NCBI RefSeq assembly: GCF_009193255.1
Contig: NZ_WACG01000001.1
Span: 682,001 to 746,000 of the forward strand
Direction of reading: 5' to 3'
Source: Arthrobacter koreensis
GTDB lineage: Bacteria > Actinomycetota > Actinomycetes > Actinomycetales > Micrococcaceae
DNA: 64,000 nucleotides
The position numbers and the translations under genes were made by a program. The notes beneath the pieces were generated by a model. The model was not told where the DNA came from. It worked only from the letters and a program-made list of their open reading frames with translations, and ran no database searches. Numbering within the stretch: the first letter of the stretch is position 1; each line of letters opens with the position of its first letter. Shown piece after piece: positions 35,497-44,216 of this stretch.

Positions 35497-36608
35497 CCCG
35501 CTGAAGGGCCAGCCGCGGCCAGGATTCCGCGGACAGCGCGGCGGAGCCGTTTTCGCCTGGCGTCCAACAGGCGCCCGCCGTCGGAAGCTGAGGCGAGCCC
35601 CCGCACCCAGGGCAGGTAACCGGCCAGGTCCATCCCCAGCAGCGCAGCTGTCCGGGCCTCATCCATACCCTCCGGGAGCGGTCCCCGAACTACGGCGAAG
35701 GCCGGCGGCGCCCCGGAGCCCATACCGCTCCACCAGGATTTGGCAGCGAGAAGCCGGGCTGTTCCTCCGCCGACGACGGCCAACAGTGCGTCACACTGCT
35801 CCAGCGCCCTTGAGTGCCGCGGCGGAGAGGCCCCCAGGTCCAGGATGGTCAGTTCAAAGGCTGCACGGGCCGCATGCAGGACTGCAGGCTGGACCTCATG
35901 TTCCAGCCCTTCCGGAATGGGTTCACCGGTGGCGTTCCCAAGCACTGCGAAGTGCCCGGTCTCCGGGAGTGCAGCCGCCAGCTGGACGGGGTTGACCGTC
36001 CCCTCAACGCCGGCAAGATCCTGCCAGCGCAGTCCGCCCGCTTCCGCCGCACCCACACGGTATTCGATGCCTCCGCTGCTTGACCCCGTCTCGGCGAGCA
36101 GTACCTGCAGCCCGGACTCAGCTGCCTCCCGGGCCAGCAGGCACGCCAGTGTTGAACCGCCGATCCCGCCAAAGGCCCCTGCAACGCCAAGGATGCGTCC
36201 GGTGGGGCTGTTGCGCCGGGCGAGGTGTTCGGCCAGCCAGCCGCCGGCCTGCGGCAGCACCGCTACTCCATCCACCCCGTGCCGGGCAGACTGCTGCCAG
36301 GGCTCATCAGCGTCAAAACCAACACAGATGGTTTCCGTGCCCCCGAAACCTCCCAGCGCACGTCCTCCGCGCTCCAGGGCGTGGGTGTCCAGCAACAGGA
36401 TTCCGGGAGAGAGCGCCAGCGCACCGGCAACGGTTTCTGCCGTGCCAAGGGCGATGCCTGCAGCGACGGCGATGCGCGCGACTTCGTCCTGGAGCGCCTG
36501 GTTTCTGGGATTCACCAGGACGGCGTCCACTCCGCCGGTTTGGCCCGAGGACGCCCGTTCCAGCTGGACCCGCCTGGCAGGTGGGGTCCAGGAGAGAGTT
36601 TCCGTCAT
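35481..36608 (-). CDS. ssd: Septum site-determining protein Ssd (TadZ/MinD-like)
   Basis: The 375-residue ParA/MinD-like protein is homologous to M. tuberculosis Ssd (Rv3660c), which heads the same gene order. A receiver-like N-terminal part (GGVDAVLVNPRN onward) is followed by the ATPase fold beginning ILGVAGAFGGIGGSTLA. This deviant Walker A lacks the usual lysines, so hydrolysis may be weak or absent. In Tad systems this protein (TadZ) localises the pilus machine; in mycobacteria it affects septation. I chose the ATG at 36608, with GGAAGG upstream, because the frame before it is non-coding in character. Confidence 0.88.
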   Translation of the reverse strand: MTETLSWTPPARRVQLERASSGQTGGVDAVLVNPRNQALQDEVARIAVAAGIALGTAETVAGALALSPGILLLDTHALERGGRALGGFGGTETICVGFDADEPWQQSARHGVDGVAVLPQAGGWLAEHLARRNSPTGRILGVAGAFGGIGGSTLACLLAREAAESGLQVLLAETGSSSGGIEYRVGAAEAGGLRWQDLAGVEGTVNPVQLAAALPETGHFAVLGNATGEPIPEGLEHEVQPAVLHAARAAFELTILDLGASPPRHSRALEQCDALLAVVGGGTARLLAAKSWWSGMGSGAPPAFAVVRGPLPEGMDEARTAALLGMDLAGYLPWVRGLASASDGGRLLDARRKRLRRAVRGILAAAGPSAGWIQP

Positions 36609-36770
36609 GGCTTCAGCCTTCCGGCCGGTGCCCGGTCCTGCTCGACTGCAGGCCAAACTGGGGAGAGAAGACACTCCTCGGTCAGCGGTCACCCCCTGTG
36701 GAGGACAGGACCGCAGGCACCGTCGCCGTCCGCGTCTTTGGATGTCCCCGGGACAGGGAAGAATGAAGGC

Positions 36771-38477
36771 ATGCACCTTGTCCTGGCTCCCGCAAGCGCC
36801 GATGCCTGGGTCCTGCAGCCGGCCGACGCTGCCGGGACGCCCACCGCTCCGGCCGCCGTCGTGCCCGCAGCTGAGCTGCCGCGCGCCGTGGCGCAGGCGG
36901 AGCAGCGGCCGGTCCGCTGGGTCTGGGACCGGAGCCGGGAGACCTACGGCCGGCTCCTGTCCGCCGGGATGAGCGTTGAACGCAGCCACGACCTCACCCT
37001 GTGCCGGGAGATCCTGCGCAACTCCGAATTCGCCGCTGAAACGCCCTACATCCAGGAGCTGCGGGCCCACCGTCCCGAGGATGAGCCGGACCTGGCACCC
37101 CGCCAGCTGCTCCCGGCAGCACCGTCCCCGGACCAGGGATCACTGTTCGAGGGGCTCGACGGCGCCGAAAACCTTGATCCCCGCGCCCGGCAGGCATCCC
37201 GCACGGTCGAGGAACTCACCGAAGAGCTCCAGGACCAGCTGGCCGCCGTCGCCGGAAGCACCGAACGGCGACGCCTCACGCTGCTGCTCGCGGCCGAATC
37301 CGCCGGAGGCCTGATCGCCGCGGAGATGGAGCATGCCGGGATGCCCTGGCGCCGGGACCTGCACGAGGCGATGCTCGAAGAACAGCTTGGGCCGCGTCCG
37401 CCGGAAGGCCGGCGCCCCGCCAAACTTGAGGCCGCGGTCGCTGAGCTGCGGGCACAACTGAACAATCCGTCCTTCAACCCCGACTCCCCGCAGGAACTCC
37501 TCCGCGCCCTGCACCGCGCCGGCATCGAAGTCCGCACCACCCGCACCTGGGAACTGGAACAGCAGCACCACCCGGCCATCGAACCGCTCCTGCGCTACAA
37601 GAAACTGGCACGCCTCCTCTCAGCCAGCGGCTGGAGCTGGCTCGATGACTGGGTTCAGGATGGACGCTTCCGCACCGAGTACGTGGTGGGCGGCGTGGTT
37701 TCCGGCCGCTGGTCCTCCCGCGGCGGAGGCGCCCTGCAGATCCCCAAGTCCGTCCGTGACGCCGTGCGGGCGGATTCCGGGCACAAGCTCCTCGTGGCCG
37801 ACGCCGCCCAGCTTGAACCACGGGTCCTCGCCGCCCTGGGCCAGGACTCTGCGCTCGCGGCAGCCGCCCGCGGCAAGGACCTGTACCAGGGCATTGCAGA
37901 CCAGGGCTTCAACGGTGAGCGGTCGCTGGCCAAAGTGGCCATGCTCGGCGCCATGTACGGGGCAACCAGCGGCGAAGCCGGCCGGCTGATGCCCGTCCTG
38001 ACCAGGAACTATCCCCGGGCAATCGCAGTGGTGGAACGTGCCGCGCGCACCGGTGAAGCCGGCGGAACAGTATCTAGCCGGCTGGGCCGCAGCACGCCCC
38101 CCGCCTCCGAACGGTGGCTCGCCTCGCAGCGCACAGCGTCGGCGGAGGAACAGCGCCGCGCGGACAACCTTGCCCGGTCCCGGGGACGTTTCACGCGAAA
38201 CTTCGTAGTGCAGGGCACCGCAGCTGAGTGGGCTACCTGCTGGCTGGCGGGAATACGACGCCGGCTGCGGGCGGCGTCGGGCACCTCACCGGCGGGGCGG
38301 CTCGTGTTTTTCCTGCATGACGAGGTGATGCTGGAGGTGCCTGCCGGGCGGGTCCGGGAGGCCGAGTCGATTGTCACGGACGCCGCAGCCGAGGCCACGG
38401 AGCTGCTCTTCGGAAAGATTCCGCTGGAGTTCCCGGTGGTGTGTGCCGCCGTCGACTCCTACGCCGAGGCGAAGTAG
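36771..38477 (+). CDS. DNA polymerase I-like family A polymerase (annotated elsewhere as bifunctional 3'-5' exonuclease/polymerase)
   Basis: The 568-residue protein has a family A polymerase domain in the C-terminal half. Motif A is VADAAQLEPRVLAAL (Asp344), the O-helix LAKVAMLGAMYG (Lys388) and motif C HDE (516-518). The F762-equivalent in the O-helix is Leu392, so nucleotide selection may differ from Pol I. The N-terminal 200 residues show no DxE exonuclease motif, so proofreading is doubtful. No 5' nuclease is present. The start ATG is preceded by GAAGGC. It is divergent from the Tad cluster and convergent with the CPBP gene, with no gap. Confidence 0.85.
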   Translation: MHLVLAPASADAWVLQPADAAGTPTAPAAVVPAAELPRAVAQAEQRPVRWVWDRSRETYGRLLSAGMSVERSHDLTLCREILRNSEFAAETPYIQELRAHRPEDEPDLAPRQLLPAAPSPDQGSLFEGLDGAENLDPRARQASRTVEELTEELQDQLAAVAGSTERRRLTLLLAAESAGGLIAAEMEHAGMPWRRDLHEAMLEEQLGPRPPEGRRPAKLEAAVAELRAQLNNPSFNPDSPQELLRALHRAGIEVRTTRTWELEQQHHPAIEPLLRYKKLARLLSASGWSWLDDWVQDGRFRTEYVVGGVVSGRWSSRGGGALQIPKSVRDAVRADSGHKLLVADAAQLEPRVLAALGQDSALAAAARGKDLYQGIADQGFNGERSLAKVAMLGAMYGATSGEAGRLMPVLTRNYPRAIAVVERAARTGEAGGTVSSRLGRSTPPASERWLASQRTASAEEQRRADNLARSRGRFTRNFVVQGTAAEWATCWLAGIRRRLRAASGTSPAGRLVFFLHDEVMLEVPAGRVREAESIVTDAAAEATELLFGKIPLEFPVVCAAVDSYAEAK

Positions 38478-38480
38478 CGC

Positions 38481-39428
38481 TCAGCCTGCCGCAGCGGTAC
38501 CGGAGGGCGCGTGACCCGGATGGGAACCGGCGGGCGGGAACCAGCGGAGCACCAGCAGTGTGTAGGCCAGCACGACGGCGATGGAAACCGGCAGGTGGGC
38601 CAGCGGCAGATCGACGGCGTTCGGGTCTGCCAGGCCCACCGCCCCCAGGGCCAGCACCACCAGGTTGTTCACCACGTGCAGGGCAATGGCGGCTTCCAGT
38701 CCGCCCGTGCGCCACGTCAGCCAGCCTGCGGCTACGGCGAACACGGCGACGTCGATCTGGCCCACCAGTCCGTAGCCGTGACCCAGCACGAACAACGGCA
38801 CCGGAAGAAGGATCGCGAACGCCGGATGGCGGAGCCAGGACCCAATGACCTGCATGAGCAGCCCTCGGAAGGCATATTCCTCCGCGGCGGCCTGGAACGG
38901 GACCACGGCCACGGCGACCAGGAGCATCAGCCACCCTCCCCCGGCGGCGCCGGCGGAGGACTCACCGGAGACTTCTCCGGGCAGCAGCAGCGTGACCGCG
39001 CTGCCGGCCAGGACCAGCCCGGCGGCCACCGCCAGCAGCCGGGGAAAGAGCTGCCAGCGCAGCCTGCCGGTAACCGATGAGAGCGTCCCGCCGCTGCGCC
39101 GGCCGCCCCAGCGCACGCCCAGCACGGCCGCCGGCCAGAGCAGGCACACCGCGCCCAGCAGGAACGCCAGCTGCCCGGGGTCGCGGAGATCGGGGTGCAC
39201 CGAAACCGCTCTGTCTACGGTGGCGGCCACCGCGGGGACGAAGAACCCAAGGATGAACAGGAACACGACGGATGCCAGGACCAAGACACCGTAGATCCCG
39301 GCGGCGAAGAGCAGGGTGAACACCGGACGCCACCACCGGTAGTCCGGCCTTGCGCGGGCCAGGCGGTGGAAGGCCGTCCCGCGGGGTGCGGCTGCGGACT
39401 GGGCGTGGAGTGGGGAAGGGGAAACCAT
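38481..39428 (-). CDS. CPBP-family intramembrane glutamic endopeptidase
   Basis: The protein of 315 residues has about eight membrane segments. The Abi/CPBP motif EEYAFRG (Glu-Glu...Arg) lies in FQAAAEEYAFRGLLMQV, followed by the His-containing PLFVLGHGYGLV and LEAAIALHVVNNLVVL. These residues form the active site of Rce1-like proteases. Its substrates are unknown. It starts at ATG 39428 with GGGAGG upstream and is divergent from a two-component system, which might control it; that link is only inference. Confidence 0.88.
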   Translation of the reverse strand: MVSPSPLHAQSAAAPRGTAFHRLARARPDYRWWRPVFTLLFAAGIYGVLVLASVVFLFILGFFVPAVAATVDRAVSVHPDLRDPGQLAFLLGAVCLLWPAAVLGVRWGGRRSGGTLSSVTGRLRWQLFPRLLAVAAGLVLAGSAVTLLLPGEVSGESSAGAAGGGWLMLLVAVAVVPFQAAAEEYAFRGLLMQVIGSWLRHPAFAILLPVPLFVLGHGYGLVGQIDVAVFAVAAGWLTWRTGGLEAAIALHVVNNLVVLALGAVGLADPNAVDLPLAHLPVSIAVVLAYTLLVLRWFPPAGSHPGHAPSGTAAAG

Positions 39429-39549
39429 GGTCCCCAGCCTCCCTGCCGCCGGTGTTTGCCCGCATCGGCCACTGGGCCTTTTCCCGCTCCGCCCTCTGGC
39501 GCCCGAAGCTCATGCTTTTGGCCAATTGCCCGGTCTAAGCGGCCCTCAC

Positions 39550-39555
39550 TAGGAT
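39550..39555 (+). promoter_or_regulatory. Histidine kinase -10 box (leaderless)
   Basis: TAGGAT ends 7 nt before the ATG at 39563. Confidence 0.45.
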
Positions 39556-39562
39556 CGGTTGA

Positions 39563-40732
39563 ATGCAGCCGATGCTTTACCGCCCCAGCGTCCTTCGGAC
39601 CACGGGGCTGACCCTCGGCGCGGCGGCCGCCGGGATCGCCACCTTCCTGGTGGCGCAGGGCAGCATGTTTCCCGCCGATGGTTCGGACCCGCCGCCCTCT
39701 TTCCTGGCACTGATGGTGCTGGATCTGCTGCTGGGGCTTGCCGCCGTCGGGCTCCTGCCGCTGGCACTCCGGCGGGCGCCGCTGGGCGCCGGACTGCCGA
39801 CCATCGCCCTCTCTTCGCTCTCTTCCCTGGCTTTCATCCCGGCCTGCATGGCACTGATCGGGATTGCCGCCCTGCGCCGGCCCCGGGCCCTGATCGCCGC
39901 AGCGGCCGCCTACGCTGCCGCTGTCGCGGTGGACCTGGCCGTGCATCCGGACGGAGACCTGCCCTGGTGGGCCGTGCCGACGACCGCAGGCCTGCTGCTC
40001 GCCGTCCTGGTTTTAGTGGGCCTGAACCGCGGCGCCCGGCGGCAGCTCATCCGCTCCCTGCAGCACGAGGCACAGAGCGCGCACCGCGAGCAGGAGGCAC
40101 GGATGTCCGCGGCGCGGCTCGCTGAGCGCACCCGTATTGCCCGGGAAATGCATGACACTCTCTCCCACCGGCTGAGCCTGATTTCAATGCATGCCGGCGC
40201 CCTTGAGTACCGCTCCGACCTGGACCGGGACACCATCCGGGCCACTGCGGCCATACTGCGCGAGACCGCGCAGACAGCAGCGGGCGAACTGCGTACTGTC
40301 CTCTCCGTGCTGCGGGAGGATCCGGCTGAGACCGAGCCGCAGCCGGCACTGGACTCGATTCCCGGGCTGGTGGCTTCGGCCCGCGCAGCCGGCAGCAACG
40401 TTACGCTGCAGATGGATCCGCCTCTCCAGGGGGAGGCAACTGCCTCGCTCCCGGATGCAACCTCCCGGCACCTGTACCGGATTGTGCAGGAGGGGCTCAC
40501 GAATGCGCAGAAGCATGCACCACGCCAGCCCGTCCGGGTCTCCCTCACCGGCGCACCCGGGCAGGGCATCACGGTGGACGTCAGCAATCCCCTTCCCGCC
40601 GGGGCAGCGTCTCCGGGCACCGGAGGCCTGGGCCTGGTGGGCCTGGCAGAACGTGCCCGGCTGGCCGGGGGATCCTTTGAAACAGGCGTCCGCGGGGACG
40701 TCTACGCGACGACTGTGAAGGTGCCCTGGTGA
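39563..40732 (+). CDS. Sensor histidine kinase (HisKA_3 family)
   Basis: The 389-residue kinase has a sensor part with about five membrane helices (residues 10-155) and almost no extracellular domain. The DHp helix EMHDTLSHRLSLI has the phospho-acceptor His197. The HATPase domain has an N box EGLTNAQKHAP and a G box GGLGLVGLAERA. The NarL-type response regulator follows with a GTGA overlap. The stimulus is unknown; sensors of this kind often detect membrane perturbation. Confidence 0.92.
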   Translation: MQPMLYRPSVLRTTGLTLGAAAAGIATFLVAQGSMFPADGSDPPPSFLALMVLDLLLGLAAVGLLPLALRRAPLGAGLPTIALSSLSSLAFIPACMALIGIAALRRPRALIAAAAAYAAAVAVDLAVHPDGDLPWWAVPTTAGLLLAVLVLVGLNRGARRQLIRSLQHEAQSAHREQEARMSAARLAERTRIAREMHDTLSHRLSLISMHAGALEYRSDLDRDTIRATAAILRETAQTAAGELRTVLSVLREDPAETEPQPALDSIPGLVASARAAGSNVTLQMDPPLQGEATASLPDATSRHLYRIVQEGLTNAQKHAPRQPVRVSLTGAPGQGITVDVSNPLPAGAASPGTGGLGLVGLAERARLAGGSFETGVRGDVYATTVKVPW

Positions 40733-41394
40733 AACCCCTGCGTGTCCTGCTGACCGACGACGAGCCGCTCATCCGCGCGGGGCTGCGGCTCATCCTCGAC
40801 GGCGCGCCGGACATCGAGATCGTTGGTGAGGCCGGGGACGGTGAAGCCGCCGTGCGCCTCGCAGCGCAGCTTCGCCCGGACGTGGTCCTCATGGACATCC
40901 GAATGCCGGTCCTCAGCGGCATCCGCGCCACGGAACGCATCACTGCGCTGGCCGCACCACCGCGGATCATCGTCCTGACTTCGTTCGATACCGATGACTT
41001 CATCCTGTCCGCCCTGCGCGCGGGAGCCAGCGGCTTCCTGCTCAAGGACACGGCACCGGACGTCCTGGTGTCCGCTGTCCGGGACGCGGCGCAGGACTCA
41101 CAGAGGTTCTCCCCCACCGTGCTGAAGCGCATCGTGGCGGCGGCAGCGGCGGTCCCGCCGCCGTCGGCCCGGGTACCGGACACCCGGCTGGAAGTCCTCA
41201 GCGAACGCGAGCGGGAGGTCGCGGAGGCGGTGGCCCGCGGGCTGACGAACACGGAGATCAGCTCCCAGCTGTTCGTCAGCGTCGCCACCGTCAAGACGCA
41301 CATCGCCAACGCCTTCACCAAGCTGGACGTGACCAACCGGGTGCAGCTGGCCGTCACCGTCCTTGAGGCGCTGCGGAGCGCCGAGGCCACGTAG
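40729..41394 (+). CDS. NarL/LuxR-type response regulator
   Basis: The product of 221 residues has a receiver domain with acidic Asp10-Asp11, phospho-acceptor Asp56 (VVLMDIRMP), and the T/K switch residues in IVLTSFDT and LLKDTAP. The C-terminal GerE HTH is LSEREREVAEAVARGLTNTE, with VSVATVKTHIANAFTKL as recognition helix. It is translated from the GTG overlapping the kinase stop. It is the transcriptional output of the kinase upstream. Confidence 0.95.
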   Translation: MKPLRVLLTDDEPLIRAGLRLILDGAPDIEIVGEAGDGEAAVRLAAQLRPDVVLMDIRMPVLSGIRATERITALAAPPRIIVLTSFDTDDFILSALRAGASGFLLKDTAPDVLVSAVRDAAQDSQRFSPTVLKRIVAAAAAVPPPSARVPDTRLEVLSEREREVAEAVARGLTNTEISSQLFVSVATVKTHIANAFTKLDVTNRVQLAVTVLEALRSAEAT

Positions 41395-42078
41395 CTAGAG
41401 CGGCGGAACCATTTCCTGTGCCTCGTCCCAGGGCAGCGTCCAGCCCAGCTGGTTAAACACCTCGTCCAGGAGCAGAGCCGTGAATCCCCACACCACCACC
41501 CCGTTCACGAGGAATGCCGGGCCGCGGTGCTCCTGCCCGGGGCGGCCCAGCACGGTGGTGCGGCGGTTGACCGGGTTCAGCAGGTCTGCAACCGGGACAC
41601 GGAACACCGACGCCGATTCGGCCTCATCCACAACATCCACCGGAGTGGGTTTGGCCCACCAACCCAAGACCGGCGTCACCAGGAAGTTACTCACCGGCAG
41701 GCCGACCTTCGGCAGCGTGCCCAGTATCCGCACGCCGCTGGGGTCCAGTCCGGTTTCCTCGTTGGCCTCGCGCAGTGCCGCAGCCACCGCGTCGGCGTCG
41801 GAAGCATCCACCCCGCCGCCCGGGAAGGCCACCTGCCCCGGATGATCGTTGAGGGTGGAGGCACGCTCCACGAAAAGGACATCGAGGTCGTCCGGAACGG
41901 CATCGGAGTGGAACTGCGCCGGGTGGTCATCGAGGACACCGAAGAGGATCAGCACGGCCGCTTCCCGCGCCACGGCGGGATCCACCGCGCGGGTCAGGAA
42001 ACGCAGGTCACGCCCGTAGTTGCCGCCCCCGCTGCTGACGAGGCTGCCGAACGCTTCCAGCTGGGCCTGGGCGCTCAT
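41395..42078 (-). CDS. CoA pyrophosphatase, NUDIX family
   Basis: The enzyme of 227 residues has Nudix box GGGVDASDADAVAAALREANEETGL and the upstream segment LNDHPGQVAFPGG, which is characteristic of NudL/PCD1-type coenzyme A pyrophosphatases (LLTxRSxxMxxHxGQVAFPGG). It would hydrolyse CoA or oxidised CoA to 3',5'-ADP and phosphopantetheine. The ATG overlaps the nth stop (ATGA), so it is co-transcribed with nth. A NUDIX gene near nth is also found in M. tuberculosis (Rv3672c/Rv3674c, from memory). Confidence 0.9.
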   Translation of the reverse strand: MSAQAQLEAFGSLVSSGGGNYGRDLRFLTRAVDPAVAREAAVLILFGVLDDHPAQFHSDAVPDDLDVLFVERASTLNDHPGQVAFPGGGVDASDADAVAAALREANEETGLDPSGVRILGTLPKVGLPVSNFLVTPVLGWWAKPTPVDVVDEAESASVFRVPVADLLNPVNRRTTVLGRPGQEHRGPAFLVNGVVVWGFTALLLDEVFNQLGWTLPWDEAQEMVPPL

Positions 42079-42890
42079 GCTTCAAGCCCGTAGCCGGCGG
42101 CGCGCAGCTGGGCCCTGGTTTCGGAAGCCATCATCCGGGCAAGCAGGTCCTCGCGTCCGGGAGCGAGCTCGTATTTGAGCAGTTTCCGGGCTTTCTCCGG
42201 ATCCGTTTCGCCTTCTCCGTAGGAGGGGCAGAGCTGCGCCACGGCGCACGCACCGCACGCGGGTTTCTTGGCATGGCAGACCCGGCGGCCGTGGAAGACC
42301 ACCCGGTTGGACAGCGGCGTCCAGTCCTTGGGTTCGAAGAGCTCCGCTACGTCCTGCTCAACCTTCACCGGGTCCTTCGAGTCCGTCCAGCCGAACCGCC
42401 GGGACAGGCGCAGGAAGTGCGTGTCCACCGTGATGCCCGGAACTCCGAAGGCGTTGCCCAGCACCACGTTGGCGGTCTTGCGGCCCACCCCGGCCAGTTT
42501 CACCAGTTCTTCCAGCTTGTTCGGCACTTCGCCGTCATAGTCGTCAACAATCTGGGTTGCCAGTTTCTTGATCGCGGCCGACTTGGCCCGGAAGAAACCC
42601 GTGGGCCGGATCAGTTCCTGCAGCTCTTCCTCGTTCGCTTCCGCCAGCGCACGGGCGTCCGGGTAACGCGCGAACAGGACCGGGGTGACCGAGTTAACGC
42701 GTACATCGGTGGTCTGGGCGGAGAGCACGGTCGCAATCAGCAGCTCGAACGCGTTGGTGAAATCCAGCTCGGCCACCGCGTAGGGGTAGAGCTCACCGAG
42801 CAGGCGGTTGATCTTGCGGGCGCGGCGCTTGGTCGCCAGCGGGGAGGCATCGTTGCCGGTGGGCATCTGGATGGTTTCCTTCGCAGTCAA
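42075..42890 (-). CDS. nth: Endonuclease III
   Basis: The product of up to 271 residues is a DNA glycosylase/AP lyase removing oxidised pyrimidines. The helix-hairpin-helix is LVKLAGVGRKTANVVLGNAF with the catalytic Lys, the catalytic Asp is in ITVDTHFLRL, and the [4Fe-4S] ligands follow the C-x6-C-x2-C-x5-C spacing in CHAKKPACGACAVAQLC. The first start is at 42890 and an ATG eight codons later (42866) is an alternative. The coding start abuts a large hairpin at 42891-42935. Confidence 0.95.
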   Translation of the reverse strand: MTAKETIQMPTGNDASPLATKRRARKINRLLGELYPYAVAELDFTNAFELLIATVLSAQTTDVRVNSVTPVLFARYPDARALAEANEEELQELIRPTGFFRAKSAAIKKLATQIVDDYDGEVPNKLEELVKLAGVGRKTANVVLGNAFGVPGITVDTHFLRLSRRFGWTDSKDPVKVEQDVAELFEPKDWTPLSNRVVFHGRRVCHAKKPACGACAVAQLCPSYGEGETDPEKARKLLKYELAPGREDLLARMMASETRAQLRAAGYGLEA

Positions 42891-42935
42891 CGATGCCCCG
42901 GCGTTCCCGGAAGTATCCGGGGCGCCGGGGCATCG
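42891..42935. terminator. Nested hairpin between membrane-protein gene and nth
   Basis: CGATGCCCCGGCG (42891-42903) pairs with CGCCGGGGCATCG (42923-42935) over 13 bp, and the loop holds an inner CCCGGA/TCCGGG stem. No T run follows. It is a probable terminator or processing element after the gene at 42948. Confidence 0.55.
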
Positions 42936-42947
42936 GTGGTGGTTCTC

Positions 42948-44216
42948 TTAGTGGCCGGAACTGTCGTCGCTGACCCGTTCGATGTTGGTGAGGTCCCGCA
43001 GCACGCCGATTCTTCCGGTGCGCTTGTCCTGTACCAGGAACTCGTGGCCGCGGTCTTCCAGGCCAAGTTCCCAGTCACCCGGGTAGAACATGAACAGCGG
43101 CAGGCCGGTACGTTCGTCAACGATCTGGCGCGGCGTGCCAACGGCGAACCAGAAGGCCTCCACAACGTTCTCGTTCTCTTCACGGGTCGCCGAGATTGAT
43201 TCATGGGCCTCGGTGTTCGACGCCGGAGCGCCGCCCTGGACCGCAGGGTTCACTGTGGTGGCAGGCAGCGGATCTTCCCCTGCCGGGACTTCGCGACCAG
43301 CGGGACTGTTACCGCCGGCGGCTGTTCCGGCTGTTCCGGCTGTTCCGGTGGCTGATGCCGCAGCACCTGCCCCTGCAGCCCCGGCCGCACCCGCAGGGCC
43401 CTTGCCGGCCCCGGCCGCCGCAGCGCCCGATCCGGCTCCGGCCTGGCCGGATTCGCTGCGGGCGCCAGCACCGGCGGAACGGGCTTCTGCCGCGCCGTCG
43501 GACTGGGCGGCGTTACCGGACACCGTCTCCGGACGCCCGGTACCGGCCTGCTGGGCGTGGACCTGCCCGGTCCGGGGTGCGCCGGGAGCGCTTTCCCCGG
43601 GCTTGGGCGCTCCAACAGGCCGGCGGTCACCCTCAGCCCCTGCCGGCCCGGGCGCCGGTACCGGCTTGGGAACCCGGACCAGCGGCTTGGCATCCCGCGC
43701 AACGGGGTGTGCGGGAATCTCCGGACGGTCGCTGAACTCAGCGGCGAACGGCGGGATGTACGGAGCGAACGTGGTGGCCGCGAGCAGCGCGGCGGCGCCC
43801 AGCAGCCCCAGCAGGGAGCCAACGCTGAAAACGTAGACGATCTGCAGGAAGAAGAAGACGGCGGCGAGTACCGCAATCACGGAAGCGAACTGGTCCAGCG
43901 AGAGGGAGCCCACGCGCAGGCGGGTGGACGGTGCCAGTCGGCGGGCAGTGAGGAGGCCTGCCACCACCAGCGGCATGATGATGCCGATTCCGACGTAGAA
44001 GAGGCTGAAGGCGGTCCACAGGTTCCGTCCGCTGCCAATGGTGAACGGCAGGACGCTGCCTACCAGCATCACCAGCACCGCGGATCCCACCACGATGTCC
44101 CGCAGCCCGAACGGCCCGGCTACAGCACGGAGGCCGGTTGCCGGTTCGGCGCCGGGGCGGGTGCCGGCGGCTTCCGCAGCGGGGTGTTCCCCGTGTTCAA
44201 CGTGGGGCTGGTTCAT
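42948..44216 (-). CDS. Membrane protein with Ala/Gly-rich linker and conserved C-terminal domain (unknown function)
   Basis: The protein of 422 residues has four membrane helices (about residues 33-150, beginning DIVVGSAVLVMLVGSVLPFT). These are followed by 180 residues of Ala/Gly/Pro/Ser-rich low complexity and a globular end (ENVVEAFWFAVGTPRQIVDERTGLPLFMFYPGDWELGLEDRG). I do not recognise the C-terminal domain. The linker contains short tandem repeats and is likely length-variable. The ATG at 44216 has GGAG 8 nt upstream. Confidence 0.8.
   Translation of the reverse strand: MNQPHVEHGEHPAAEAAGTRPGAEPATGLRAVAGPFGLRDIVVGSAVLVMLVGSVLPFTIGSGRNLWTAFSLFYVGIGIIMPLVVAGLLTARRLAPSTRLRVGSLSLDQFASVIAVLAAVFFFLQIVYVFSVGSLLGLLGAAALLAATTFAPYIPPFAAEFSDRPEIPAHPVARDAKPLVRVPKPVPAPGPAGAEGDRRPVGAPKPGESAPGAPRTGQVHAQQAGTGRPETVSGNAAQSDGAAEARSAGAGARSESGQAGAGSGAAAAGAGKGPAGAAGAAGAGAAASATGTAGTAGTAAGGNSPAGREVPAGEDPLPATTVNPAVQGGAPASNTEAHESISATREENENVVEAFWFAVGTPRQIVDERTGLPLFMFYPGDWELGLEDRGHEFLVQDKRTGRIGVLRDLTNIERVSDDSSGH
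43321..43347. repeat. 9-bp tandem repeat in the Ala-rich linker
   Basis: GCTGTTCCG occurs three times in a row, encoding Gly-Thr-Ala units of the minus-strand gene. Confidence 0.8.
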
